Below, piece by piece: positions 7,847-16,654 of a DNA stretch of 64,000 nt. Location of the stretch: contig JAWVFL010000090.1 in NCBI GenBank assembly GCA_033856195.1, positions 1-64,000 on the forward strand, read 5' to 3'. A model generated the notes under the pieces. That model did not search any database and was not told the DNA's origin. It saw only the letters and a list, made by a program, of their open reading frames with translations. Source of the stretch: VRUE01 sp033856195. Lineage in GTDB: Bacteria > Actinomycetota > Thermoleophilia > Solirubrobacterales > 70-9. Both the position numbers and the translations under genes were made by a program. The number at the start of each line of letters is the position of its first letter. The stretch's first letter is position 1.

Positions 7847-9396
7847 TCAACTCGCTGCTCTGGACACCGCTCGCCTTCGGCCTCGTTGGTCTCGCCGTGC
7901 CGCGGCGCTACACCGGCTGGTGGGCGACGCTGGGTGCAGTGACGACGTTGGGGCTGGCGGTCGCGATGCTCGCCGGCTTCGACTCGAGTGCCGCGGGTCT
8001 GCAAGACACCGTCGACGTCAACTGGATTCCTGGCCTCGGCGTCGACTACAGCCTCGGAATCGACGGGCTCAACATCTTCCTGGTCCTGCTGACCACGGTG
8101 CTGTGGACGGCGGGCACGGCCTTCGCCGCCTTCCGCGAGCAGGACCGCCCCCATCTCTTCTTCCTGATGATGCTGATCGGCGAGACCGCGACCCTGGGCT
8201 CGTTCTTGGCCCAGGATCTGCTCCTCTTCGTCCTCTTCTTCGACCTGATGCTGGTGCCGTTCTACTTCCTCTTCGGCGCCTGGGGCAGCGATCGCGAGGA
8301 CGGCCCAACGGCCTCGGCGGCGACGCTGAAGATGATCGTCTACACGCTGATCGGCTCACTGCTGATGCTGGTCGCGGCGATAGCCACCGCGATCATCGCC
8401 GCCGACGGCGGCCAGATCACCTTCTCGATCGCCGAACTCGCCCAGCACCCGATCGGCGAAGGCAGCCAGCGCTGGATCTTCTGGTTCTTCGCCGCGGCTT
8501 TCCTGGTCAAGATGCCGGCCTTCCTCCTGCACGGCTGGATGCCCGACGCCTACCGAGCGGCGCCGCTGCCGGCCCTGGCGGTCTTCTCGGGCGTGCTGGC
8601 AAAGGTCGGCGCCTACGGCTTCCTCCGCGTAGTGCTGCCGCTCTTCCCGGACGCGACGGTCGAATTCCAGGAGGTGGTCTTGGTCATCGCCCTGGCTTCG
8701 ATCCTCTACGGCTCGGTGATGGCCTTCACCCAGACCAACATCCGGCTGGTCGCCGGATACTCCTCGGTCGCGCAGCTCGGCTTCATCACGGCCGGGATCT
8801 TCGCCCTCTCCGCCGACGGCGCCGACGGCGCCGTCCTGCAGATGGTCAACCACGGCCTGGTGGTGGCGCCGTTGTTCGTGATCATCGCGCTCCTGGCTGA
8901 GCGCAGCGGCACGGAGGACCTGCGCGAGATGGGCGGCATGGCGATGAAGGCGCCGGTGCTGGCCGCGCTCTTCCTGATCGTCACCCTGGCCACCCTGGCA
9001 ATGCCCGGCTCGGCCAACTTCGTCGGCGAGTTCTACATCCTCAACGGCCTCTTCGACTCGAAGATCGTCTTCGCCTTCGTCGCGATCAGCGGCGTCGCGA
9101 TGAGCGCCTACTACGCCCTGCGCCTCTACCAGCGGACGATGCACAACCGCAAGCCGGAGGAACTGATCTCGCGTGAGATCGGCTGGCGCGACGGCGCCGT
9201 CCTCGTACCGCTGGTGCTCTGCATCACCGGCCTGGCGCTCTACCCGCAGTTGATCCTCCACCGCACGGCGCCGACCGTGCAGCAGACCGTCGCCAGTGTC
9301 ATCCGCGGCGACACCCCGGAAGCGCATCTGACCAACACAAATGACCCGACGGTGCTGCAGTTCAGAGAAGTCTTTCCCGCCCAGAAAGAACCATGA
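7843..9396 (+). CDS. nuoM: NADH-quinone oxidoreductase subunit M
   Basis: 517 residues, ATG overlapping the nuoL stop (ATGA). Second antiporter-like proton-pumping subunit: MPAFLLHGWMPDAYRAAPLPA is the discontinuous-helix signature, and the lysine in VKMPAFLLH and the glutamate in LMMLIGETATLG fit the family's charged axis. Fourteen or so hydrophobic segments. Length is normal. The stop overlaps nuoN. Confidence 0.96.
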   Translation: MINSLLWTPLAFGLVGLAVPRRYTGWWATLGAVTTLGLAVAMLAGFDSSAAGLQDTVDVNWIPGLGVDYSLGIDGLNIFLVLLTTVLWTAGTAFAAFREQDRPHLFFLMMLIGETATLGSFLAQDLLLFVLFFDLMLVPFYFLFGAWGSDREDGPTASAATLKMIVYTLIGSLLMLVAAIATAIIAADGGQITFSIAELAQHPIGEGSQRWIFWFFAAAFLVKMPAFLLHGWMPDAYRAAPLPALAVFSGVLAKVGAYGFLRVVLPLFPDATVEFQEVVLVIALASILYGSVMAFTQTNIRLVAGYSSVAQLGFITAGIFALSADGADGAVLQMVNHGLVVAPLFVIIALLAERSGTEDLREMGGMAMKAPVLAALFLIVTLATLAMPGSANFVGEFYILNGLFDSKIVFAFVAISGVAMSAYYALRLYQRTMHNRKPEELISREIGWRDGAVLVPLVLCITGLALYPQLILHRTAPTVQQTVASVIRGDTPEAHLTNTNDPTVLQFREVFPAQKEP

Positions 9397-10889
9397 ACTT
9401 CCACGAACCACACATCGACTACGCCGGCATCTCGCCGATCACCGCCCTCACCGTCGGGCTCTGCGTCGTCCTCCTCAGCGCCGTCTTCAAGCCGTTCCGC
9501 CGCGCCGCGCCGGCGCTGACGCTGACGACCCTGGCCACCACCGCCGGACTGCTGATCTGGCAGTGGGGCGACGCGACCAACCTCGTCTCCGGCTCGCTGC
9601 GCCTCGACGACCTGGCGATCTCGATCTCGCTGATCGCGATCCTCACCGCCGCCTTCGCCGTGCTCTTCTCGATCCGCGAGCTCGCCGCCGAGCAGGCCGG
9701 CTCGGGCGAGTACCACGCGCTGCTGCTCGGCTCGGTGCTGGGCATGGTGCTGCTCGCCCAGGCGCAGAACCTGGTCACCTTCTTCGTCGCGCTGGAGACG
9801 CTCTCGATCCCGCTCTACATCCTCTGCGCCACCAACATGCGACGCGAGAAGTCGCTCGAGTCGGGGCTCAAGTACCTGATCGTCGGCTCGCTCGGGTCGG
9901 CGACGCTGCTCTATGGGATGGCCTTCCTCTACGGGGGATCGGGATCGACCGACTTTGCCGGGATCGCCGCCGGCATCTCGCAGAAGGGTGTGCTCAGTGA
10001 TCCGCTTGTCCTGGTCGGGATCGGGATGATCGCGGTCGGACTCGCCTTCAAGACCTCGATCGCTCCTTTCCACCAATGGACGCCCGACGTCTACGAGGGG
10101 GCGCCCACCCCGATCACCAGCTTCATGGCGGTTGCGACCAAGGCCGCCGCCTTTGCCGTCTTCGTCCGCTTCTTCGACGTCGCCCTCGCATCACAAGCGA
10201 GCGAGTGGCAGCCAGCGCTCGCCGTGCTGGCCGCGATCTCGATCGTGATCGGCAACGTCGGCGCCCTCGGCCAGAGCTCGCTCAAGCGCCTGCTCGGCTA
10301 CTCCGGCATCGCCCAGGCGGGCTACATCCTCGGCGGCCTCGTAGTTGCCAGTCAGGCTGGCGTCAACGCGATCGTCTTCTACCTTGCCGCCTACGCCTTC
10401 ATGAACCTCGCCGCCTTCGCCGTAGTCATCGCCCGCGAGCGCGAAACCCCCTATGGCGACGACATCGAGTCAGTACGCGGCCTAGGCGCCCAGCGCCCCC
10501 AGTTCGCCTGGCCGCTGACGATCTCGATGCTCGGCCTCGCCGGGCTGCCGGCCACTGCCGGCTTCATCGGCAAGCTCTACCTGATCGAGGCCCTGGTCGA
10601 AGGTGACTACACCTGGCTCGCCGTCTTCATCGCCGTCGGCACGATGATCTCGCTCGCCTACTACCTGCGCGTGGTGGCGGCGATGTGGATGAGCCCCGGT
10701 GGCGAGACCGCCGCCACCCCGGCAATCGCCGGCGCCTCCCCAGAGGCCGACCCCATCGACCCCGAAGCGGGGCGCCGCATCTACCTGGTCGCCCCCGCCC
10801 TGCTCGCGGCTGCAGCCACCATCTTCTTCGGCGTCATCCCGCAGCCCCTGGTCGAGTTCGCCGAACACGCCGGCGCTTCGCTGTTCTGA
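9393..10889 (+). CDS. nuoN: NADH-quinone oxidoreductase subunit N
   Basis: 498 residues, ATG overlapping the nuoM stop. Third antiporter-like subunit; the KTSIAPFHQWTPDVYEGAPTPIT motif region (about 10050-10115) is diagnostic. Multiple transmembrane helices throughout. Last gene of the complex I operon; about 150 bp without a recognisable gene follow, containing a short GACCTGAAAGGGTC repeat. Confidence 0.96.
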   Translation: MNFHEPHIDYAGISPITALTVGLCVVLLSAVFKPFRRAAPALTLTTLATTAGLLIWQWGDATNLVSGSLRLDDLAISISLIAILTAAFAVLFSIRELAAEQAGSGEYHALLLGSVLGMVLLAQAQNLVTFFVALETLSIPLYILCATNMRREKSLESGLKYLIVGSLGSATLLYGMAFLYGGSGSTDFAGIAAGISQKGVLSDPLVLVGIGMIAVGLAFKTSIAPFHQWTPDVYEGAPTPITSFMAVATKAAAFAVFVRFFDVALASQASEWQPALAVLAAISIVIGNVGALGQSSLKRLLGYSGIAQAGYILGGLVVASQAGVNAIVFYLAAYAFMNLAAFAVVIARERETPYGDDIESVRGLGAQRPQFAWPLTISMLGLAGLPATAGFIGKLYLIEALVEGDYTWLAVFIAVGTMISLAYYLRVVAAMWMSPGGETAATPAIAGASPEADPIDPEAGRRIYLVAPALLAAAATIFFGVIPQPLVEFAEHAGASLF

Positions 10890-10991
10890 CCAGCATCAAC
10901 CGCCGCCGCCTCCGCTTCGCGTCCGGGGGTGGTGGCAATCGCCATATCTGCGCCGCTCGCGGGAATCAGATCGTGACGCTCGCTAATCGGT

Positions 10992-11005
10992 GACCTGAAA
11001 GGGTC
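10992..11005 (+). repeat. GACCTGARAGGGTC short palindrome (copy 1)
   Basis: GACCTGAAAGGGTC, a five-base-pair hairpin with a GAAA loop (one G-T pair), located after the nuoN stop. Near-identical copies lie at 44212-44225 and, inverted, at 25925-25938, each in the gap after a stop codon read in the same direction. Confidence 0.5.
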
Positions 11006-11040
11006 CGCGAATCGGCGTTCTCCTCACAACTGCCGCGATC

Positions 11041-11934
11041 GTGATCTCCGTCGGGATCGGCGTCGCCTCCGAGCACCGCTGGCCGGCCGGCGCCGCGATG
11101 GCCTCGCGTCGCGCCCTGATGCTGTTGCTCTACGTCTTCCTGCCGCCGGTGATCTTCTTCAACATCGCCGCCAGCAACATCGACGTCGGCCACGGAGTCG
11201 GGCTGGCGCTGGGGATCGTCGCCTCGTCGCTCGGCGCCCTGCTCGCCTACTGGGTCGCGAGTCGGGTGCTGAAGCTGCCCCGCTTCCAGGTCGGCGCCGT
11301 GGTCTGCTGCGTGCTCAGCGTCAACACCGGCTACCTCGGCTACCCGCTGGCGGTCGCCCTGCTCGGCCGCGACCAGCTTTCGACCGCCGTCCTCTACGAC
11401 GTCCTCGTCACCGGTCCCTGCCTGCTGCTCGGGGCCTTTGCGGTCGGCGCTGCCTTCGGGACCAAGGCGGGCGAAACACCACGCGAGCGAGTGCGAGCCT
11501 TCTTCACCCGCAACCCACCCCTCTATGCGGCGATCGCCGGCATCCTCGCCCCCGAGGCGCTTGCCCCCGACGTCCTCGTCGACGTCTCGCAGGCGCTGAT
11601 CGTGGCGATCCTGCCGATTGGCTTCTTCGCCGTCGGCGCCACCCTGGCCGAGAACGCCGAGCGCGGTCAGCTGCCGATGCCGCCCCCGATGACCCGCCCC
11701 GTCGCGCTGACGATCGTCACCCGCCTCGCGGTCGTACCGGGCCTTTTGATGCTGATGGCAGCACCCCTGATTGACCTGCCGGCCGCCTACCGCCTGCTTT
11801 CGGCGATGCCGTCCGGCCTCAACTCGCTGGTCATCGCCCACGCCTACGGCCTCGACATGGAGATCACCGCCGAGGCCGTCACCTGGTCGACCGCGATCGT
11901 CGTCGGCGCCGCCCTGCTATCCCTGTTGTTCTGA
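11041..11934 (+). CDS. AEC-family (auxin efflux carrier) permease
   Basis: 297 residues from GTG 11041 with about ten hydrophobic segments and the N- and C-terminal inverted five-helix pattern of the AEC/BASS-like membrane transport fold (VFLPPVIFFNIAAS; SAMPSGLNSLVIAHAYGLDMEITAEAVTWSTA). These carriers export organic acids or related solutes; the substrate is not predictable. Start is doubtful: the hydrophobic first helix extends upstream in the same frame (IGVLLTTAAIVI from about 11011) but there is no ATG, GTG or TTG before an in-frame TGA at 10996, within the GACCTGAAAGGGTC repeat. Confidence 0.8.
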   Translation: MISVGIGVASEHRWPAGAAMASRRALMLLLYVFLPPVIFFNIAASNIDVGHGVGLALGIVASSLGALLAYWVASRVLKLPRFQVGAVVCCVLSVNTGYLGYPLAVALLGRDQLSTAVLYDVLVTGPCLLLGAFAVGAAFGTKAGETPRERVRAFFTRNPPLYAAIAGILAPEALAPDVLVDVSQALIVAILPIGFFAVGATLAENAERGQLPMPPPMTRPVALTIVTRLAVVPGLLMLMAAPLIDLPAAYRLLSAMPSGLNSLVIAHAYGLDMEITAEAVTWSTAIVVGAALLSLLF

Positions 11935-12035
11935 GCCGGACGACTGCAAGTCTTTGTCGGTGTCGTACCTAGACAATGCATCTTGCATATCCAAAGAATT
12001 AGTCTTCCACTCCGAAATGAGGAAGGTGGACTGAA

Positions 12036-13655
12036 ATGGGTTTCCTGGCGGACCTACAGCGCGAAGCAGAGCGTGAGCGAAGGGCGCGAGAACAGGAGGA
12101 ACGGCGGCTCCTTCGCGAATACGAAAGGGCCCAACGGGAGGCCGAACGGCAGGCAGCACGAGAAGAGAAGGAGCGCAAGCGGCTCTACGTCGAACAACGC
12201 ACAAACGAGGCCGCGAAGCTCAACGAACAGCTCCATCGCCGCATCGAGGAACTCGAAGGATTGCTGGTCGCCACCCTCCCAGTCGATGACTACATCGACT
12301 TCAAGACGCTGAAGGTCAGCTTCACCGAACCCTCTTTCGACGATCGCGGTCTGGACGAAGAGACAGCCCCGCCAGACCCCCCGCAGATCAAGCCACCCGG
12401 CACTCTCGGTGCCCTGGTCCCAGGAGCAAAAGCGAAGTACGAAGCGGCGCTTGAGAGCGCCGAAGCGGAGCACACCCAGGAGGTCGAGGTCTGGAAGGAG
12501 CGCGAGGCGGCACGAGCCAAGGCCCTGGCCCGTGCCCGCGAAGAGCATGAGCATGAGGTTCAAGAGAAGCAACGTGCGGCCGAGGCGGCCAACGCTGCGA
12601 TCGAGGTCTTCGAGGAAAAGCTCGAAGACGGCGACCCCACCGCAATTGTCGACTACCTGGGCATGGTCCTGGAGCGCAGCCGGTATCCGGACGACTTTCC
12701 CAGATCGCACAAGCTCGCATTCGTGCCCGAGAGCAAGCAGGTGGTGATTGAGCACGACCTGCCGGACTTCGACGCGATCCCGGAGGCCAAAGAGCATCGT
12801 TATGTCAAAGCGCGCGATGAGATCACTTCAAGCGCGCGGCCGATAACGCAGCGAAAGGCGCTCTACGCGAGCGTGATTGCTCAGATCACGCTGCGCACAG
12901 TTCACGAGGTGCTTGAGGCAGACCGGTTGGGGCACGTCGAGACAATCGTCTTCAACGGCATGGTCGACAGCATCGACAAGCGGACGGGCCAGCCTGCTCG
13001 CATCTGCCTCGTGACCCTGCGCACTACTCGCGATTCCTTCGAGGCCTTGCAGCTCGACCTCGTCGATCCACAGGAGTGCCTCAAGGGCCTCGGCGCCGGT
13101 GTATCGACGAAACCTGCCGAGCTTGCACCGGTACGCCCGGTGCTCGAATTCAAGATGGTCGATGATCGTTTCATCGACGAGAGCGACGTGCTCTCCGAGC
13201 TCGATCAACGGCCCAATCTGCTGGCGCTTACGCCCTCAGAATTCGAGTCGCTGATCACAAACCTGTTCGAGAAGATGGGCCTCGACACCCGCCAGACGAG
13301 GCCGTCGCGCGATGGCGGGGTCGACTGCGTGGCATGGGACTCCCGGCCGGTAATGGGAGGCAAGGTGGTGATCCAGGCTAAGCGCTATGCCGGGACCGTC
13401 GGCGTTAGCGCGGTGCGGGATCTTTTCGGGACCGTTCATAACGAGGGGGCCAGCAAGGGGATCCTGGTTACGACCAGCGGTTTCGGCAAAGCATCGTTCG
13501 ACTTCGCGGAGGGCAAGCCCCTGGAGCTGCTCGACGGGACGAACCTCCTCTACCTGCTGCGGGAGCATGCCGATGTCGAGGCCCGGATCGATGCGCCGGA
13601 GGACTGGGTCGATCCCGAGCTCGAGGAAGCAAGCGAAGCGACGAAAACCGCCTAG
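12036..13655 (+). CDS. Mrr-type restriction endonuclease-like protein with coiled-coil N-terminus
   Basis: 539 residues, ATG preceded by a GAGGAAGGTGG ribosome-binding site. Residues ~8-75 and ~130-195 are highly charged Glu/Arg/Ala coiled coils. A middle region (~200-390) is conserved-looking but unrecognised. The C-terminus (~396-515) is an Mrr_cat PD-(D/E)xK nuclease domain, with LTPSEFESLITNLFEKMG, then GGVD (Asp430) and IQAK (Gln447, Lys449). Family knowledge: stand-alone Mrr proteins cut modified or foreign DNA. No methylase or partner gene is adjacent. Base composition is lower in GC than the flanking genes and the upstream gap is AT-rich, consistent with transfer. Confidence 0.8.
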   Translation: MGFLADLQREAERERRAREQEERRLLREYERAQREAERQAAREEKERKRLYVEQRTNEAAKLNEQLHRRIEELEGLLVATLPVDDYIDFKTLKVSFTEPSFDDRGLDEETAPPDPPQIKPPGTLGALVPGAKAKYEAALESAEAEHTQEVEVWKEREAARAKALARAREEHEHEVQEKQRAAEAANAAIEVFEEKLEDGDPTAIVDYLGMVLERSRYPDDFPRSHKLAFVPESKQVVIEHDLPDFDAIPEAKEHRYVKARDEITSSARPITQRKALYASVIAQITLRTVHEVLEADRLGHVETIVFNGMVDSIDKRTGQPARICLVTLRTTRDSFEALQLDLVDPQECLKGLGAGVSTKPAELAPVRPVLEFKMVDDRFIDESDVLSELDQRPNLLALTPSEFESLITNLFEKMGLDTRQTRPSRDGGVDCVAWDSRPVMGGKVVIQAKRYAGTVGVSAVRDLFGTVHNEGASKGILVTTSGFGKASFDFAEGKPLELLDGTNLLYLLREHADVEARIDAPEDWVDPELEEASEATKTA

Positions 13656-13696
13656 CGGCCAATGGCCCCGGGAGCCCACCGCCTATCCTCGATTCT

Positions 13697-14050
13697 ATGC
13701 TGCAACACGTCGGGATCGAGGTGGCCCCCGCCGACATCGAGCGCGCGGTCGAGCTCTGGGAGCTGCTCGGCTTCGATCTTGTCGAGCCACCCGAGTCGCT
13801 CAACGAGTTCACCTGGCTGGAACGGGACGGGACGCAGGTCCATCTGATGCCGACCGAGTCCCCCACCGTCCCGCCACGTGGCCACACCGCCGTCGTGGTC
13901 GCCGACTTCGACCGCACCTTCGCCACCCTGCAAGAGCACGGCTTCGCGGTCGAGCACCACCGCGAACACTGGGGCGTGCCGCGCGCCGTCGTGATCGCCC
14001 CGGCCGGCCATCGAGTCGAGCTGATGGCCGCGCCGCCGAGCGCCGAGTAA
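13697..14050 (+). CDS. VOC-family (glyoxalase/dioxygenase fold) protein
   Basis: 117 residues forming one glyoxalase module of two beta-alpha-beta-beta-beta units: MLQHVGIEVAPADIERAVELWELLGF at the start and GHTAVVVADFDRTFATLQEHGF in the middle. Candidate metal ligands are His4, an early-strand Glu and the terminal VELM glutamate. Such proteins range from glyoxalases to antibiotic-binding proteins; the substrate is unknown. It stands ahead of thyX on the same strand with a ~57-bp gap containing a hairpin. Confidence 0.75.
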   Translation: MLQHVGIEVAPADIERAVELWELLGFDLVEPPESLNEFTWLERDGTQVHLMPTESPTVPPRGHTAVVVADFDRTFATLQEHGFAVEHHREHWGVPRAVVIAPAGHRVELMAAPPSAE

Positions 14051-14056
14051 ACGGTG

Positions 14057-14098
14057 GTTGAAGGGTTGTAGGGGACATAGCTCGCAAAATCCTTCAAC
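14057..14098 (+). promoter_or_regulatory. Hairpin in the 5' leader of the tandem thyX gene
   Basis: GTTGAAGGGTT (14057-14067) and AATCCTTCAAC (14088-14098) pair with one mismatch over 11 bp around a 20-nt loop. The stem ends directly at the ACGAGGAGG ribosome-binding site of the gene at 14108, so it could affect its translation. Function is inference. Confidence 0.4.
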
Positions 14099-14107
14099 GA
14101 GGAGGCC

Positions 14108-15739
14108 GTGGCCCGCCGGGGGCACGGCTACGATGCGCCGGTGCGCTACCCGGTCGAGGACTTCACCGCCGAGGAGCGAGCCTTGCTCGCCCCCCATTTC
14201 ACCAACCTCGACCGTCCCGTCTTTGCCCTGGTCAACCTGCCGGAGACCGTCAAGGGAGCGCTTTTTGCCCGCTATTCGCGCTATTCCGGAACCGTTCGCA
14301 GGCTCTATCTGGAGGAGTTCGCCGAGGATGCGGAACCGGGCTCGCGGCCCTTCGACGGCGCCGAGGGCGAGCGCGCGGCCGGGCTCTACGAACGCGTCTT
14401 CCTCGGTTACGGCGACGACTCGATCGCGCAGGTCGGTGGTGCTCACGTCGCCTGCGAGTGGGTCTCCAACGTCCTCACCAAGGTCCTGAAGAGGGGCCGG
14501 CTTGCCGCCTACCTGGAGCAATCGACCCGCTACATCCCCTACGACAAGCCGATGCCCGGCGAAGGTGGCTACCGCTACTACCGCAACGATGAGCTCGGGC
14601 CTGAGTTCGGCGCCGCGATGGACGAGATCTTCTCGATCTACTCGGCCTCACTGCGCCAGGTCGAGGAGTGGGCGGCCGAGCGCTGGCCCCGTGGGGACGA
14701 TGAACCCGAGGGGCCGTGGCAGCGCTCGATCCGGGCCAAGGCACTCGATCTGCTGCGCGGGCTACTGCCGGCGGCGACCCTGAGCCACGTCGGCATCTAC
14801 GCCTCGGGGCAGGCCTACGAGCAACTGCTGCTGCGCCTCATGGCCTCGCCGCTGCCGGAGGCGCGCGAGTACGGTGGCATGATCCTCGGCGAGCTGAAGC
14901 AGGTGATGCCCAGCTTCGTCTCCAGGGTCGAGCGCCCCGACCGCGGCGGCGAGTGGATCGAGTACCTGCAGCAGCGCCGCGATCGCACCGAGCAATGGGT
15001 CTCGCGGCTCGGTCTCGACCGCCGCGGCGGCGGCGAGGCAACCCCGTCGGTCGAGCTCGTCCACGTCGACGGCAGCGAAGAGGACCTGCTCGCCGCTTGC
15101 CTCTTCGAGTCGGCCGCGGTGCCCGAGACAGAGGTGCTCGCCCGCCTCGACGTGCTCGACCGCTCCGAGCGGGCCGAGCTGCTCGCCGCGATGGTGGGTG
15201 AGCGGGGCAACCGCCGCCACCGCCCCGGCCGCGGCTTCGAGGCGCTGCGCTACCGCTTCGAGATCGTCTCAGACTACGGCGCCTTCCGCGACCTGCAGCG
15301 CCACCGCATGCTGACCGTCCAATGGCAGCGCCTCGGGCCGGACCTCGGCGCTGGCATCCCGGAGGAGGTCCGCGAAGCCGGCGCGGGAGATGAGTTCGAA
15401 CGCGCACTGGAGATCTCGCGCAGCGAGTACGAGCGGCTCATCACAGCCGGCCTATCCGAGCAAGCTCCTTACGCTCTCAGCCTCGCCTACCGAATCCGCT
15501 ACACCCTCGACCTCAACGCCCGTGAGGCAATGCACCTCATCGAGCTGCGCTCAGGCCGCGAGGGCCACCCCACCTACCGTGCCGTTGCCCAGGCGATGCA
15601 CGAGCGCATCGCAGCCATCCATCCGGGCGTCGCCGCCACCATGAGCTTCGTAGACAAGTCGCAGGAGCCCCGCCTAGAGCGCATCATGAGTGAGATCCGG
15701 ACGCATCGGAAACGAGCCGCTACAGAGCAGTCTCGGTAG
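14108..15739 (+). CDS. Tandem ThyX (FAD-dependent thymidylate synthase) domain protein
   Basis: 543 residues, GTG start 3 bp after GAGGAGG. Two ThyX-like halves: residues ~20-270 and ~310-540. ThyX methylates dUMP using FAD and methylene-tetrahydrofolate, with RHR-x7-8-S-x-R and a later R-xxxx-AQ motif. Here the first half keeps the second part of the signature (YLEQSTRYIPYD, Glu137-Arg141) but has KRGR in place of RHR. The second half keeps RHR (398-400) but has MLTVQWQRLG in place of the EQS-x-R part, plus R481...YRAVAQ. The two halves therefore look complementary. Ordinary ThyX is ~220-250 residues, so this is a duplication. Whether it makes dTMP or has another role is open. Its last residues and stop lie in a 21-bp inverted repeat shared with the convergent gene. 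Confidence 0.82.
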   Translation: MARRGHGYDAPVRYPVEDFTAEERALLAPHFTNLDRPVFALVNLPETVKGALFARYSRYSGTVRRLYLEEFAEDAEPGSRPFDGAEGERAAGLYERVFLGYGDDSIAQVGGAHVACEWVSNVLTKVLKRGRLAAYLEQSTRYIPYDKPMPGEGGYRYYRNDELGPEFGAAMDEIFSIYSASLRQVEEWAAERWPRGDDEPEGPWQRSIRAKALDLLRGLLPAATLSHVGIYASGQAYEQLLLRLMASPLPEAREYGGMILGELKQVMPSFVSRVERPDRGGEWIEYLQQRRDRTEQWVSRLGLDRRGGGEATPSVELVHVDGSEEDLLAACLFESAAVPETEVLARLDVLDRSERAELLAAMVGERGNRRHRPGRGFEALRYRFEIVSDYGAFRDLQRHRMLTVQWQRLGPDLGAGIPEEVREAGAGDEFERALEISRSEYERLITAGLSEQAPYALSLAYRIRYTLDLNAREAMHLIELRSGREGHPTYRAVAQAMHERIAAIHPGVAATMSFVDKSQEPRLERIMSEIRTHRKRAATEQSR

Positions 15740-15837
15740 GGGTTCCGCTTAACTTTTTTGGTGGATCGGCCGGGGCCGTCCGAGAAGTCGCCCGGGAAAA
15801 AAGTACAAGACGCCTCACCCCTACCGAGACTGCTCTG
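15723..15837. repeat. 21-bp perfect inverted repeat spanning two convergent gene ends
   Basis: Arms 15723-15743 and 15817-15837 are perfectly complementary, with an inner T6/A6 pairing (ACTTTTTT near 15751, GAAAAAAGT near 15796). Both convergent genes end inside the arms with the same residues, EQSR and a TAG stop. It probably works as a two-way terminator. Confidence 0.85.
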
Positions 15838-16651
15838 CCCCCGTCGGATCCTCGGGTTCCTCCAGCTGAGGAGGGAGATCTTTGTCGGGCGAAGAGTCGA
15901 GAGTTGCTGCCGCTTTGTCCCCAGCGGTGGGCCAGGGGATCGGTTCGCCGGCAGCCCAGGCAGGTGGTTGGCTGTCGCGGCGCAGCAGCAGGATGCCGAG
16001 GTAGACGAACCAGAGCAGGGCGAACTGGAAGAAGATGAAGGAGACCGCGCCGAGGGCCATGCCAAGCGAGCCCCAGAAGCGGGTCAGCAGGCCGACGCGC
16101 ATCGCGTAGAGGCAGGTGTAGACCATCGCGACGACGAAGCCGAGCTGGCCGCCGAGGCCGAAGCCGGCGGCGAGCGGCCGCAACGGCGCGTCGCTGATCG
16201 TTTCGTTGGCGATTTCGTCGGCGCGATCGCTGTTCAGGGCTACGCCCTTGGCGACCAGGTGAGGCACTTCGTTGGAGACGAAGTCCGACGCCGCGTGCAG
16301 AGTCGAGATCCCACTGAGGATCGCCAGGGCCGCGAGGAAGAGCGGCGCCGCGACGATGACGCCGACGAGCTGACCGCGCATCCGCTCGCTGCGCGCATTG
16401 GCGCTGCGGAAGAGGTAGTAGAGCGGCGCGGCGAGCAGGCCGACGCCGATCGCCTGCAGGATGCTGGAGATCATCTGCGCCGTGCGATGCGCGTCGACGT
16501 TGCGCAGCAGCTCGGAGTCGCCGTCGGCGCTGCCGACTCCCTGGGTGGCGACGACGATCGCGGCGATGACGAAGGCCACGGCGCCCAGGGTGGCGAGAGC
16601 CGTCGGCATCGACCAGCGCTCCTCCCAGGCTATGACCTGACTGCGATGCAT
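15821..16651 (-). CDS. Multi-pass membrane protein (DUF4386-like)
   Basis: 276 residues with about six hydrophobic helices (e.g. ALATLGAVAFVIAAIVVATQ, LVGVIVAAPLFLAALAIL, FIFFQFALLWFVYLGILLL) and a hydrophilic acidic tail. The overall layout resembles the DUF4386 group of actinobacterial membrane proteins, but this is pattern memory only; function unknown. Its stop codon sits in the inverted repeat shared with the thyX-like gene. Start ATG at 16651; the next gene upstream on this strand, the CBS protein, ends 3 bp away, so the two probably form an operon. Confidence 0.65.
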   Translation of the reverse strand: MHRSQVIAWEERWSMPTALATLGAVAFVIAAIVVATQGVGSADGDSELLRNVDAHRTAQMISSILQAIGVGLLAAPLYYLFRSANARSERMRGQLVGVIVAAPLFLAALAILSGISTLHAASDFVSNEVPHLVAKGVALNSDRADEIANETISDAPLRPLAAGFGLGGQLGFVVAMVYTCLYAMRVGLLTRFWGSLGMALGAVSFIFFQFALLWFVYLGILLLRRDSQPPAWAAGEPIPWPTAGDKAAATLDSSPDKDLPPQLEEPEDPTGAEQSR

Positions 16652-16654
16652 CGC

